Assembly: GCA_030340625.1 (NCBI GenBank) | Contig: JAOPHQ010002844.1 | Location: forward strand, 398,501 to 462,500 | Direction of reading: 5' to 3' | Length of the DNA stretch: 64,000 nucleotides | Source of the DNA: Merluccius polli | Taxonomy: Eukaryota > Chordata > Actinopteri > Gadiformes > Merlucciidae | Shown: positions 32,445 through 42,162 of the stretch, piece after piece | How positions within the stretch are numbered: the first letter of the stretch is position 1 | How the letters are laid out: every line of letters begins with the position of its first letter | Position numbers and translations under genes: made by a program | Notes under the pieces: model-generated | Told to the model about the DNA's origin: nothing | Databases searched by the model: none | The model's input: the letters and a program-made list of their open reading frames with translations, nothing else

Positions 32445-35400
32445 TCAGCCCATGGCTGACGATACCTCAACCCATCCCGTAAACCCAACTTTAATAGTAT
32501 AAAAAGCACAATCAATCAAAACTCCCCTAGTAACTACTGACCCACAATAGTTACACACGACCAATGGACTGATCAAGTCAGTCATTGGGGCTGCAACAGA
32601 AGAGAAGTTCCTACAGAACCCTCTGTAGTAACCTGTCATTCCTAAGAATCGGCGTAACTCCCGCCGAGTGGTGGGTACTGGGAAAGACGTAATAGCTGCG
32701 ATCTTGGCCTCCAAGGGACGCACTTGGCCTCCGCCCACCTGTTTACCCAAGTAGGTCACCGTCACCTTCCCAAACTCACATTTCGCGAGGTTCAGTGTCA
32801 GAGACGCATCAGCCAGTCGTTGAAACACGGTTCTGAGCGAATCCACATGAGCAGGCCACTCTGACGAGTGTATTACCACATCATCCAAATATGCAGTACA
32901 GTTAGGCACACCACTAAACACAATATTCACCAACCTCTGGAAAGTGGCCGGTGCGTTTCGCATCCCGAAAGCCATCACGGAATACTGTAGAAAATTATCT
33001 GGAGTCACAAAAGCACTGATGGCAGAAGCCCGTGGTGAAAGGGGAACTTGCCAATAACCTTTCAATAGGTCTAACTTTGTTACAAAGCGAGCTGATCCTA
33101 TGGTATCCACGCAATCATCTACGCGGGGCATAGGAAAAGAGTCCGGCACAGTGACATTGTTTACCTTTCGATAATCTGTACAGAATTGGACAGTTGAGTC
33201 AGGCTTTGGAACTAATAAGCACGGAGAACTCCATGGGCTAGAGCTGGGCTGTGCTAAATTATGTTCCAATAAATAATCAACCTCTTTCTTCATCAGAGAT
33301 CTCTTGTAGGCATTTACTCTGTATGGGTGCTGTTTAATCGGTCTGGACTCACCCACATCTATGTCGTGTTCTAACACCGTAGTGCGGGTAGGCACATCTC
33401 CAAACAGACAGGGGAACTCAGAGATAAGGCAGAGTAGGTCAGCTTCCTGTTCCCTGCTTAAATGATGCATTAAAGACAGTAGTTTTAACAACATTTCTGA
33501 GTTTGCCAACCGAGGGGTCTGTTGCTGGGCATTGCGCAAACTCAGGCCATCCTCATCGCTCACTGCCGTAGGGCTCACAGCTACCGACACCGCAGCCGCA
33601 ACAGTGGCTACAAGAGGCGCACTGCGTGTCTCAAGCTGAGCGTCGCCTCTAGTGTAGTACTTCTTCAACATGTTAATGTGACACACTCTGGTTTTCCGCC
33701 TTCTATCAGGGGTTCTGACTACATAATCAGTCTCACTCAAACTCCTGTCAATAGTGTACGGTCCTGAAAATCGTGCACTCATTGAACTACCTGGAATGGG
33801 CAGCAACACTAAAACCAAGTCACCTGCTTGAAAAGACCGCGGAAGTGCTTTCTTATCGAAATGCCGCTTCATACCCTGTTGTGCAACAGAGAGACTTTCC
33901 CTAGCGATACTGCAAGCCTCGTGCAGTCGTTCTCTGAAGCGACTCACGTAGGTCAGAACGTTTCGCTGGGTGGACGAACTCTCGCCAGTTAGCTGGTCTC
34001 TCAACATTCTTAAAGGGCCTCTCACTGTGTGACCAAATACCAGCTCTGCTGGACTAAACCCTAGTGACTCTTGCACTATTTCCCTAACTGCAAATAAAGC
34101 CAAAGGGACTCCTTCATCCCATTCCCTACCACTCTCCATGGTATATTTCCGCAACACTGACTTAAACGTCTGATGCCATCTTTCGAGCGCGCCCTGTGAC
34201 TCCGGGTGATAAGCACTCGAGATTCTGTGTGATATAGACAGTGATGTTAAAACCTGTTCAAAAATACCCGAAAGGAAGTTGGTACCTTGATCGGTTTGCA
34301 CGATCTTAGGGAGCCCGAAAGTAGAAAAGAACTTGATCAGGGCCTTTACTACTGACTGAGCTGTTATGCTCCTAAGAGGGATCGCCTCAGGGTACCGGGT
34401 AGCTACACACATTATGGTCAACAGGAACTGGTTACCGGATTTTGTTTTTGGCAGAGGGCCAACACAATCCACAAGTACATGCTCAAACGGTTCCCCTATA
34501 GCTGGGACCGGGTGAAGAGGCGCAGGCTTTATAACCTGATTAGGCTTCCCCGTGACCTGACATACATGGCATGTACGGCAAAACAACGACACATCTCGCT
34601 TCAAACCTGGCCAGAAGAACTGTCGCAACACTCGGTCATAGGTTTTTGTAATACCTAGATGACCAGACCAGAGATGCTCATGAGCCAGAGATAGAACGGA
34701 CTGTCGGTACGGTGTAGGCACAACAATTTGAAAGACATTAGTCCAGTCATTATTAAACCCAGCGCGAGATTTCCATCTCCGCATCAAGAGATCATTTTCA
34801 AAAAAATAATCACTTTCTTTATTTTTAGCGCTCTCTGGAGCAAGAGCCGCATCAAAACACTTCACCAAAGTCACGTCCTCTTTCTGAGCAGCAATCAGAT
34901 TACTTCTAATCATAGGCAACATAGTTGTCTCTTTGGTGGAAGTATCACATTGAACCTTAGGCTGGACACTCGGCTCAGCAGTAGACTGAGGAAACACAGG
35001 TGGAGAAACAGTCTGGCCGGTCAACTCAGTCGCGAACAGAGTATCCGACAAAACAACTGCTTCACCCAAACTACGTGCTTGAGCACGAGCGACCACACAC
35101 ACAGGGAACACTTCAGGGAAGTCCTGCGCCAACACATCAGGCTGCAAAATCTCAGGTCGTTCTAGAACTTCTAAAACTGGCATCACTTTGCCACCAGCGA
35201 TGTCATTCCCTAGTAGAAATGTGACGCCTCTAACAGGCAAAGACGGGCGCACACCCACTTTAAACACTCCATTTGCTAAGTCACAGGATAAATGTATCTC
35301 ATGGAGAGGCACAGACACAAACCCCATTTCAGTGCCTTGCACAAGCACACTAGAGCCACTTAAAGAGTCATTACTAAAAGGTAACACATCCGATAAGATA

Positions 35401-35630
35401 AAAGACTGTGCTGCGCCAGTATCTCTAAGGATACGCACTGGACACTGGTTCAACGCATTTGCGCTGAGAGAAACCAACCCGTCCAACATGAACGGTTTAT
35501 AACAGGGTTCCAGATTGTCACCCTCCATCTCCGGGGCTAGGGACACTGGACCCACCAACGTTCGCACTAACAAAACCTCTTTTGATCGTTTGTTTGGCTG
35601 TAACAGCTTGCGTTTCAACATAAAAGTCAT
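32445..35630 (-). CDS. Gmr1-type pol: protease, integrase, reverse transcriptase (RNase H absent)
   Basis: One uninterrupted ORF of 1061 codons. Protease: active-site DTGA near residue 70. Integrase: zinc finger HEHLWSGHLG...CRTCHVC, then catalytic VDCVGPL, TDQGTNF and the E of ESQGALERWHQ. A chromo-like basic stretch follows. Reverse transcriptase: LVPKPDSTVQFCTDYRKVN, LDLLKGYWQ, FGMRNAPATFQ, YLDDVVIH near residue 915, and FLGMTGYYRGF. Just after the RT thumb the sequence leaves the family pattern, with about 40 unrelated residues, then stop. The expected RNase H domain is gone. Pol overlaps the end of gag by 113 bases in a different (+1) frame, so it would need frameshifting, or one frame is mutated. 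Confidence 0.92.
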   Translation of the reverse strand: MTFMLKRKLLQPNKRSKEVLLVRTLVGPVSLAPEMEGDNLEPCYKPFMLDGLVSLSANALNQCPVRILRDTGAAQSFILSDVLPFSNDSLSGSSVLVQGTEMGFVSVPLHEIHLSCDLANGVFKVGVRPSLPVRGVTFLLGNDIAGGKVMPVLEVLERPEILQPDVLAQDFPEVFPVCVVARAQARSLGEAVVLSDTLFATELTGQTVSPPVFPQSTAEPSVQPKVQCDTSTKETTMLPMIRSNLIAAQKEDVTLVKCFDAALAPESAKNKESDYFFENDLLMRRWKSRAGFNNDWTNVFQIVVPTPYRQSVLSLAHEHLWSGHLGITKTYDRVLRQFFWPGLKRDVSLFCRTCHVCQVTGKPNQVIKPAPLHPVPAIGEPFEHVLVDCVGPLPKTKSGNQFLLTIMCVATRYPEAIPLRSITAQSVVKALIKFFSTFGLPKIVQTDQGTNFLSGIFEQVLTSLSISHRISSAYHPESQGALERWHQTFKSVLRKYTMESGREWDEGVPLALFAVREIVQESLGFSPAELVFGHTVRGPLRMLRDQLTGESSSTQRNVLTYVSRFRERLHEACSIARESLSVAQQGMKRHFDKKALPRSFQAGDLVLVLLPIPGSSMSARFSGPYTIDRSLSETDYVVRTPDRRRKTRVCHINMLKKYYTRGDAQLETRSAPLVATVAAAVSVAVSPTAVSDEDGLSLRNAQQQTPRLANSEMLLKLLSLMHHLSREQEADLLCLISEFPCLFGDVPTRTTVLEHDIDVGESRPIKQHPYRVNAYKRSLMKKEVDYLLEHNLAQPSSSPWSSPCLLVPKPDSTVQFCTDYRKVNNVTVPDSFPMPRVDDCVDTIGSARFVTKLDLLKGYWQVPLSPRASAISAFVTPDNFLQYSVMAFGMRNAPATFQRLVNIVFSGVPNCTAYLDDVVIHSSEWPAHVDSLRTVFQRLADASLTLNLAKCEFGKVTVTYLGKQVGGGQVRPLEAKIAAITSFPVPTTRRELRRFLGMTGYYRGFCRNFSSVAAPMTDLISPLVVCNYCGSVVTRGVLIDCAFYTIKVGFTGWVEVSSAMG

Positions 35631-36900
35631 TCTTTACGTGACCTGTTTGGTGACAATAGAAACACTCTCGTTCCTCAGTGGAGCGGAGTGGCAATGGACG
35701 TGGAGGACTAGACGGCATTCTAGCCGAGGCAGAAGGAGTAAAAGACCTACTCTCATATCGGGGACTCACAAAAGTTTGTTTGTGCGATAAAACAAACTCA
35801 TCGGCAAGCACAGCAGCCTCCGCTAAGGTCCCTACCTTTTGCTCATTGAGATACGTCACAATACGATCAGGCAGACTATTCTTAAACTCTTCAATGAGAA
35901 CCAATTGTGACAGAGTGTTAAAATGTATCGCGTTGCTTGCCTTGCACCATCGATTAAACAAAGTCTCCTTCTCATGGGCGAACTCAACAAAGGTTTTATT
36001 AGACATTTTTTTAAAACTTCTAAATTTCTGTCTATAGGCCTCAGGCACTAGTTCGTAGGCACAAAGCACAGCTGTCTTAATACTTTCATAACATAAACTC
36101 TCTTCTAGAGAAAGTGCAGCTAAAATTTCCTGGGCCTTACCTGTCAGTTTACACTGAAGCAGTATCGACCAGACCTCTTTTGGCCATTTCAGTGAGGTGG
36201 CAACTCGCTCGAACGCAGTAAAATAGGCATCTACTTCCGCCTCACGAAATTGAGGTACCAAAACAACATTTCTGCTCACCTCAAAACCTCTCGTAGGCGC
36301 GGAGGGATCAGAATGTATGGACCTATGACCAGGTGATTGAGCTGAACTCAGAGAAGCAGCTTCCAGTTCTAGGCGCTTAAGCTTCACCTCTTTTTCTGCA
36401 GCTACCTCTAATTCAATTTTGCGGTTGGCGGTGTCCGCCTCCATCTCTAGCTCCATCTTCCGAATAGCCAACTTGTGACTGTATTCGGCGTCTCTATCTT
36501 TCTCCTGAGCCTCCAGTTGCAAACGCGCTATGCGTAGCCTATGGCGGGCATCATCACTTACCCTAGGTAAAGAAAACGGAGAGAATCGGGGCACAGTACG
36601 AGGAGGCTTAAACTCCACATTAGCGTCTGTATCTACAGGAACTGGCTCACTCTCAACCAGCCCTCTCTCAACTACTTCTTCCTCCCTGCTCTCCTTCTCT
36701 GAGCTAGAAGACAAGGATGGGAAATTAGTAGGCTCACTAGCAGTCGCACCGCTGCCAGTACCAAACACTTTTTCGTGTACTAACATCTGTACAACAGCTT
36801 CTTTCAATTCTGCTTTAAGCAGACCTGCTGATGCTTCAAATGAAAAATGTGCCGCAATGGCATACAAATCTTTTTTTCTGCAGCGATCAATCTGATCCAC
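35518..36900 (-). CDS. Gmr1-type gag with SCAN-like capsid and altered zinc knuckle
   Basis: Intact 460-codon ORF. A charged, coiled-coil-like stretch lies at about residues 125-180 (RIARLQLEAQEKDRD..., KEVKLKRLELEA). A capsid-like region at about 215-370 includes FREAEVDAYFTAFERVA, WPKEVWSILLQCKLTGKAQE, and SFKKMSNKTFVEFA. This resembles the SCAN domain, which is thought to have arisen from a Gmr1-type gag. A zinc knuckle CFYCHQTGHVKND ends in F where the fourth ligand should be C. The start is the first ATG after the primer site. Neighbours: the 5' LTR upstream, and pol overlapping the end. Confidence 0.88.
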   Translation of the reverse strand: MDQIDRCRKKDLYAIAAHFSFEASAGLLKAELKEAVVQMLVHEKVFGTGSGATASEPTNFPSLSSSSEKESREEEVVERGLVESEPVPVDTDANVEFKPPRTVPRFSPFSLPRVSDDARHRLRIARLQLEAQEKDRDAEYSHKLAIRKMELEMEADTANRKIELEVAAEKEVKLKRLELEAASLSSAQSPGHRSIHSDPSAPTRGFEVSRNVVLVPQFREAEVDAYFTAFERVATSLKWPKEVWSILLQCKLTGKAQEILAALSLEESLCYESIKTAVLCAYELVPEAYRQKFRSFKKMSNKTFVEFAHEKETLFNRWCKASNAIHFNTLSQLVLIEEFKNSLPDRIVTYLNEQKVGTLAEAAVLADEFVLSHKQTFVSPRYESRSFTPSASARMPSSPPRPLPLRSTEERECFYCHQTGHVKNDFYVETQAVTAKQTIKRGFVSANVGGSSVPSPGDGG

Positions 36901-37057
36901 AGAAGGATCACTAAGAAAACGCTAAGGTTAAACACACTCATTTTTCCTCAAATAGCCTTAAGCCAAAACTTTACCAACCTAACCAACACTACCAGCCTAC
37001 TTGACGTGTGCACTGCACACCAACACTCATCAAACCCGTTGCTTAAAAGGATCAAGG

Positions 37058-37075
37058 ATCCCGGACGAGCCCCCA
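37058..37075 (-). promoter_or_regulatory. Primer-binding site, tRNA-Pro type
   Basis: On the minus strand TGGGGGCTCGTCCGGGAT starts five bases after the 5' LTR. It is the complement of the 3' end of tRNA-Pro and the same 18-base primer site known from murine leukaemia virus. It would prime minus-strand DNA synthesis. Confidence 0.88.
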
Positions 37076-37080
37076 ATTTA

Positions 37081-37878
37081 TGTTACGCCCCCTGGTGGCT
37101 CGGAGTAGGACGCAACATAAGGGCAACAGGTTTGGGCAAGTGAGGGTGCAGTCACACAAAATCCAAGACAAAAGGTGAATTCAATATAAAGTATTTATTT
37201 ACAACAACAAAAAAAAGCAACACAGGGATCAACAAGGACTGTCAGTGGCACCAAAGAAAAGAACAAAACCCACACCCCCATTGACAGGTGCTTTGCACCC
37301 AAAAAGTACAGTGGGTGGTGCTCACTCTAACCTAGGGTATTAACAACAGGTAAACCTACGTGTATGAAATATGTAAACCCCAGGGTATGTTACCTGTCCT
37401 TATTGACCCTGTGCGCACAACAAAAGAATTAACAAAGGCAAAGACAAAACTAAAGTAGGCTGCTAACAACTAAAGTACTGAGGTTTAAACAAGTGTGTAA
37501 TAACTAAAGACAATACAATAAACCAACAAAGAAACCAAGCACTCGCAAGCACTCGCAACCACTAGTAAACACTAGCAAATACACTCCCAAAAACAAGCCA
37601 ACAGAGCTCAACCAAAGCTCTGCCACAGCTCAAACCAAAGCACTCCCCCTTGACAAACAAACACAGGACTATTTAAAGGGGAATGGTTGATGGGAGATCT
37701 GGAACAGGTGTGGTGATTTGGTGAATGGGACCAGGTGTGCACATCTGAGAATTTGGAGAATGAAAACAGGAGGAGGAGACAGAACAACAACACAAACATA
37801 CTACACAAAACAGAACACAATACATGTAGGCCTATACCATGTATAACATATAAGACATACAGAACACTGTACGTAACA
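37081..37878 (-). repeat. 5' LTR of the Gmr1-type element
   Basis: 798-bp LTR, TG...CA ends in either orientation, followed by the target duplicate GACAG at 37879-37883. Confidence 0.95.
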
Positions 37879-37883
37879 GACAG

Positions 37884-38528
37884 TAATGCCAAAGAACTCT
37901 CTGCTCTACTTGACACTTTTGGCCTCTTGCAACATGTGAAAGGGCCCACACACACTCGAGGCCACACTCTGGATCTGGTTATCTCTAAAGGTGTTAACAT
38001 TTCTTCTGTTGATGTTAAGGATTTGGCTCTTTCTGATCATTTCTGTTTGTTCTTTGACTTACAGATCATTCCAAATGTTCAGTTCACCTCTCTGTCTGTT
38101 AAGAGAAGGTACATAAATGAGAATACCAGTGCAAAGTTTATGGAGGCTATCTATGTCACCAACTGTGAGTGCAGAGTCAGTTGATGAACTCCTAGATAAA
38201 TTTAACTGGAAAATCTCAAATGTCATGGATGCTGTTGCACCTATTAAAACTAAGACAACCTTGATCAGAAGGAAAACACCATGGAGGAACACTATGATGG
38301 TAAAGGCTTTAAAAACAGAATGCAGGAAAGCAGAGTGTAAGTGGAGAAAAACTAAACTCCAAATTCACCATGACCTCTACAAAATAAGTCTTTGTAATTT
38401 TAACTATGAGTTACTCAATGCTAGACAGCGACACTTGTCTGAATTTATTAATAAGAACATCAACAACACTCGCACTCTATTTGCTATGGTTGATAAGCTG
38501 ACAAACCCCCCTAAACAGATAGCTCCAG
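37884..38528 (+). pseudogene. L2-type LINE ORF2, endonuclease part 2 and linker (frameshifted)
   Basis: Continues the endonuclease directly after the LTR element: LLDTFGLLQHVKGPTHTRGH, TLDLVISKG, LALSDHFCLFF (catalytic SDH). A frame change follows near 38150, then SVDELLDKFNWKISNVMD and KTPWRNTMMVKALKTECRKA, the linker preceding RT in L2 ORF2. It ends at the target triplet CAG of a Harbinger element. Confidence 0.87.
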
Positions 38529-39415
38529 GGGCCTCATTACAGAAACTTCCTAACTCTGAAATCCTATCCTAACTTAAGATAGGAAGGCATTTAGGGGTTT
38601 TGGTATTACAGACGCAGGTTTCCTAACTTAACTTAGGATGAGATCCTATCTTATCTTAAGATAGGAATTTAGCCATTACAGAACCATCCTAAGTTAGGAA
38701 ATTCCTAACTTAGGATGCCTAAGTTAGGTTGCCATTCATCCTGTCCTAAATTCAAAATAACTGTCACTAACATAAAAAATATGGCAGCAGCACTGCTTGT
38801 AGGTATGTTTGACAATGAAGATGAACATATTAACAGAAATATAATGGCAGAAAGACGACTTAGACCGCATAATGATGTGTTACATTTTCCTGACCATATT
38901 TTAATTTCATTTTATCGCCTGCCAAGACATTTAATTTTGAATTTGGTGGAAGAATTACGTCCAGCTCTGGAGAGGCATACAGTCGTGGAACATTTCCCAA
39001 ACAATAGATTTTTCCTGTCCTCCACCGCCTGAACTAATGCCTCCAACTCCTCTTGGCTAAAATTAAAAGCCCTCCTCTTCTTACTCTCAGCTGTACCTGC
39101 CATGACAGCAGCTTGCTGTTTCGTTTATAGCTTTAAAGTTTAGGCTCATTTGTCATTAAAGTAACGCGTTCTATCAGTCTCATGCACATTCTAAGTGCAG
39201 AAACAGACATAAACTGTCGATAACCGTCGAAAAATGAGATTGACAGAACAGTTAGGATTTCCTAAATAAAGATAAGATAGGAAGCCACAGATAAGATAGG
39301 AAACGGACATTAGGTTAGGCATTGCTTCTGTAATAGGAAGTTAGGATTTTTCCTATCTTTGGTTTCCTAACTTAAGTTAGGAAGAGCAGTTAGGATTTTT
39401 TCTGTAATGAGGCCC
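38529..39415. mobile_element. PIF/Harbinger element, CAG target duplication
   Basis: Ends GGGCCTCATTACAGAAA and its reverse complement, flanked by CAG (38526-38528, 39416-39418). CAG/CTG triplets are the known target of zebrafish-type Harbinger elements. On the plus strand, 38781-39030 encodes a transposase N-terminus (RLRPHNDVLHFPDHILISFY, LVEELRPALERHT). On the minus strand, 39103-38980 encodes a Myb-like partner N-terminus (KKRRAFNFSQEELEALVQAV). The two gene starts face each other and run into one another, so the middle has been deleted. Subterminal regions are packed with CCTAACTTA / AAGATAGGA repeats. Confidence 0.88.
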
Positions 39416-40050
39416 CAGAACTCCTTTCCACAGCAAAATGCAATGAATTTGCTTGCTTTTTCAGTGAAAAAATCCAGTCCATAAGGTTAAATATTAACAC
39501 AAATCAACAAAACAATAAAATAACGCAATCCCTAAGACCTCCCAGGAATAACTCAACTGCGATGTCAGAATTTAATACAGTTGACCAAAAAACCATAGAG
39601 GAAACAGTTCAGCATCTAAAACCATCAACATGCTGTCTTGACACAATGCCATCAGACTTTTTTAAACCTATTGTGAACTCTGTCCAAATAGATTTGCGAC
39701 AAATACTAAATAGCTCACTTCAATCGGGCACGTTTCCTAAATCCCTAAAAGTAGCTGCCATTAAGCCACTCTTAAAAAAGAGATCGCTGGATGCTTCCAT
39801 GTTAACCAACTACAGACCTATCTCAAATCTTCCTTTTATAGCCAAGATCGTTGAGAACGTGGTTTTTAATCAACTCAGCAATTTCTTGAATTCCAGTGGC
39901 CTTTTTGACAAATTTCAATCAGGCTTCCGACCTCACCACAGTACAGAAACAGCTCTTATTAGAGTGTTAAATGATATTAGGTTAAACACTGACTCAGGCA
40001 AGGTGTCAGTTCTGGTCCTGTTGGATCTCAGTGCTGCATTTGACACTGTG
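39416..40050 (+). pseudogene. L2-type LINE ORF2, RT part 1
   Basis: RT fingers and palm start: TIEETVQHLKPSTCCLDTMP, FPKSLKVAAIKPLLKK, TNYRPISNLPFIAKIVENVV, GFRPHHSTETALIRVLNDI, LLDLSAAFDTV. The last residues contain the first catalytic aspartate. The frame then runs into the Rex3-like LINE inserted after GACACTGTG. Confidence 0.9.
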
Positions 40051-42162
40051 CATTTGACACTCCCACCTCCGGGAGAGCTTTGACCATGTACCGGGGGAGG
40101 CGGGGGACATTGAGTCCGAGTGGGCCATGTTCCACGCCTCCATTGTTAAGGCGGCCGACCAGAGCTGTGGCCGCAAGGTGGTCGGTGCCTGCCGTGGCGG
40201 CAATCCCCGAACCCGCTGGTGGACACCGGCGGTGAGGGATGCCGTCAAACTGAAGAAGGAGTCCTATAGGACCTTTTTGGCCTGTGGGACTCCGGAGGCA
40301 GCAGGCAGGTACCGGCAGGCCAAGCGGAGCGCAGCTGTGGCGGTTACCGAGGCAAAAACCCGGACATGGGAGGAGTTCGGTGAGGCCATGGAGAACGACT
40401 TCCGGACGGCTTCGAAGAGGTTCTGGACCACCATCCGGCGTCTCAGGAGGGGGAAGCAGTGCATCGTCAACACTGTGTATGGTGGAGACGGTGCGCTGCT
40501 GACCTCGACTCGGGACGTTGTGGATCGGTGGAAGGAATACTTCGAAGACCTCCTCAATCCCACCGACACGCCTTCCGGTAAGGAAGCAGGGCCTGGGGAC
40601 TCGGGTGTGGGCCCTCCTATCTCTGGGGCTGAGGTTGCCGAGGTGGTCAGGAAGCTCCTCGGTGGCAGGGCCCCGGGGGTGGATGAGGTCCGCCCGGAGT
40701 TCCTTAAGGCCCTGGATGTTGTGGGGCTGTCTTGGTTGACACGACTCTGCAGCATCGCGTGGACATCGGGGGCAGTGCCCCTGGATTGGCAGACTGGGGT
40801 GGTGGTCCCTCTTTTTAAGAAGGGGGACCGGAGGGTGTGTTCCAACTATAGGGGGATCACACTCCTCAGCCTCCCTGGTAAGGTCTATTCAGGGGTGCTG
40901 GAGAGGAGGGTCCGTCGGATAGTCGAACCTCGGATCCAGGAGGAGCAATGTGGTTTTCGTCCAGGCCGTGGAACAGTGGACCAGCTCTACATCCTCTGCA
41001 GGATCCTTGAGGGTGCATGGGAGTTTGCCCAACCAGTCCACATGTGCTTTGTGGACTTGGAGAAGGCATTCGACCGTGTCCCTCGGGGAGTCCTGTGGGG
41101 GGTTCTCCGGGAGTATGGGGTATCGGACCCCCTAATACGGGCTGTCCGTTCCCTGTATGACCGGTGTCAGAGCTTGGTCCGCATTGCCGGTAATAAGTCG
41201 GACTTGTTTCCAGTGAGGGTTGGACTCCGCCAGGGCTGCCCTTTGTCACCGATCCTGTTCATAATTTTTATGGACAGGATTTCTAGGCACAGCCAGGGCG
41301 TTGAGGGGGTCCGGTTTGGTGACCTCAGGATTGGGTCTCTGCTTTTTGCGGATGATGTGGTCCTGATGGCTTCATCAGACCGTGACCTCCAACTCTCGCT
41401 GGACAGGTTCGCAGCCGAGTGTGAAGCGGTCGGGATGAGAATCAGCACCTCCAAGTCTGAGTCCATGGTCCTCAACCGGAAAAGGGTGGAGTGCACCCTC
41501 CGGGTCGGGGATGAGATCCTGCCCCAAGTGGAGGAGTTCAAGTACCTCGGGGTCTTGTTCACGAGTGAGGGGAGGATGGAGCGGGAGATCGACAGGCGGA
41601 TCGGTGCGGCGTCTGCAGTAATGCGGACTCTGCACGGATCCGTCGTGGTGAAGAGGGAGCTGAGCCGAAAGGCAAAGCTCTCGATTTACCAGTCGATCTA
41701 CGTTCCTGCCCTCACCTATGGTCATGAGCTTTGGGTAATGACCGAAAGAACGAGATCGCGAGTACAAACGGCCGAAATGAGCTTCCTCCGCAGGGTGGCT
41801 GGGCTCTCCCTTAGAGATAGGGTGAGAAGCTCGGTCATCCGGGAGGAGCTCGGAGTAGACCCGCTACTCCTCCGCGTTGAGAGGAGCCAGATGAGGTGGC
41901 TCGGGCATCTAGTTAGGATGCCTCCCGGACGCCTCCCTGGTGAGGTGTTCAGGGCACGTCCCACTGGTAGGAGACCCCGGGGAAGACCCAGGACACGCTG
42001 GAGAGACTATGTCTCTCGGCTGGCCTGGGAACGCCTCGGGATCCCCCAGGAAGAGCTGGCCGAAGTAGCTGGGGAAAGGGAAGTCTGGGCTTCCCTGCTT
42101 AGGCTGCTACCCCCGCGACCCGACCACGGATAAGCGGAAGAAAATGGATGGATGGATGGATG
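40051..42162 (+). mobile_element. Rex3-like (RTE-clade) LINE, 5'-truncated, intact RT
   Basis: Lies between the L2 residues AAFDTV and DHSILLNRL. The coding end is followed by AAAATGGATGGATGG and further (GATG)n, the tail type of fish Rex3. The endonuclease part is missing, as expected for 5' truncation at reverse transcription. At the 5' junction CATTTGACACT occurs twice, separated by GTG: once from the L2 target (40037-40047) and once as the first bases of the insert (40051-40061). Confidence 0.85.
40066..42135 (+). CDS. Rex3-like LINE reverse transcriptase (open, 5'-truncated)
   Basis: Open for about 690 codons without frameshift; the first ATG is at 40127. RT blocks in order: LFKKGDRRVCSNYRGITLLS, GFRPGRGTVDQLYILCRILE, VDLEKAFDRVPR, VGLRQGCPLSPILF, LLFADDVVLMASS (catalytic FADD), and EEFKYLGVLFTSEG. 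After RT comes the usual C-terminal region RRKAKLSIYQSIYVPALTYG-like, then QMRWLGHLVRMPPGRLP and RPRGRPRTRWRDYVSRL. Such ORFs in fish belong to the RTE clade. The endonuclease domain normally preceding RT is absent. High GC compared with the surrounding L2. Confidence 0.9.

Larger units (their letters stand above)
30341..37878 (-). mobile_element. Gmr1-type Ty3/Gypsy LTR retrotransposon
   Basis: A minus-strand element bounded by the exact 5-bp duplication GACAG (30336-30340, 37879-37883). The direct repeats run TGTTACG...CGTAACA. The 5' LTR is 37081-37878 (798 bp). The 3' LTR is 30341-32426, or 799 bp after removing a nested DNA transposon. Internal parts are a tRNA-Pro-type primer site, gag, and pol with the order protease, integrase, reverse transcriptase. 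Integrase ahead of RT in a Gypsy-type element defines the Gmr1 group known from fish and other deuterostomes. RNase H is missing, so this copy is defective. The two LTRs differ by only a handful of changes, indicating a fairly recent insertion. Confidence 0.93.

Noticed and set aside
34728..36037. Plus-strand ORFs opposite gag/pol
   Set aside because: Shadows of the strong minus-strand gag and pol frames; no domain of their own.
40264..41964. Minus-strand ORFs of up to 193 codons
   Set aside because: Antisense shadows of the intact Rex3-like RT.
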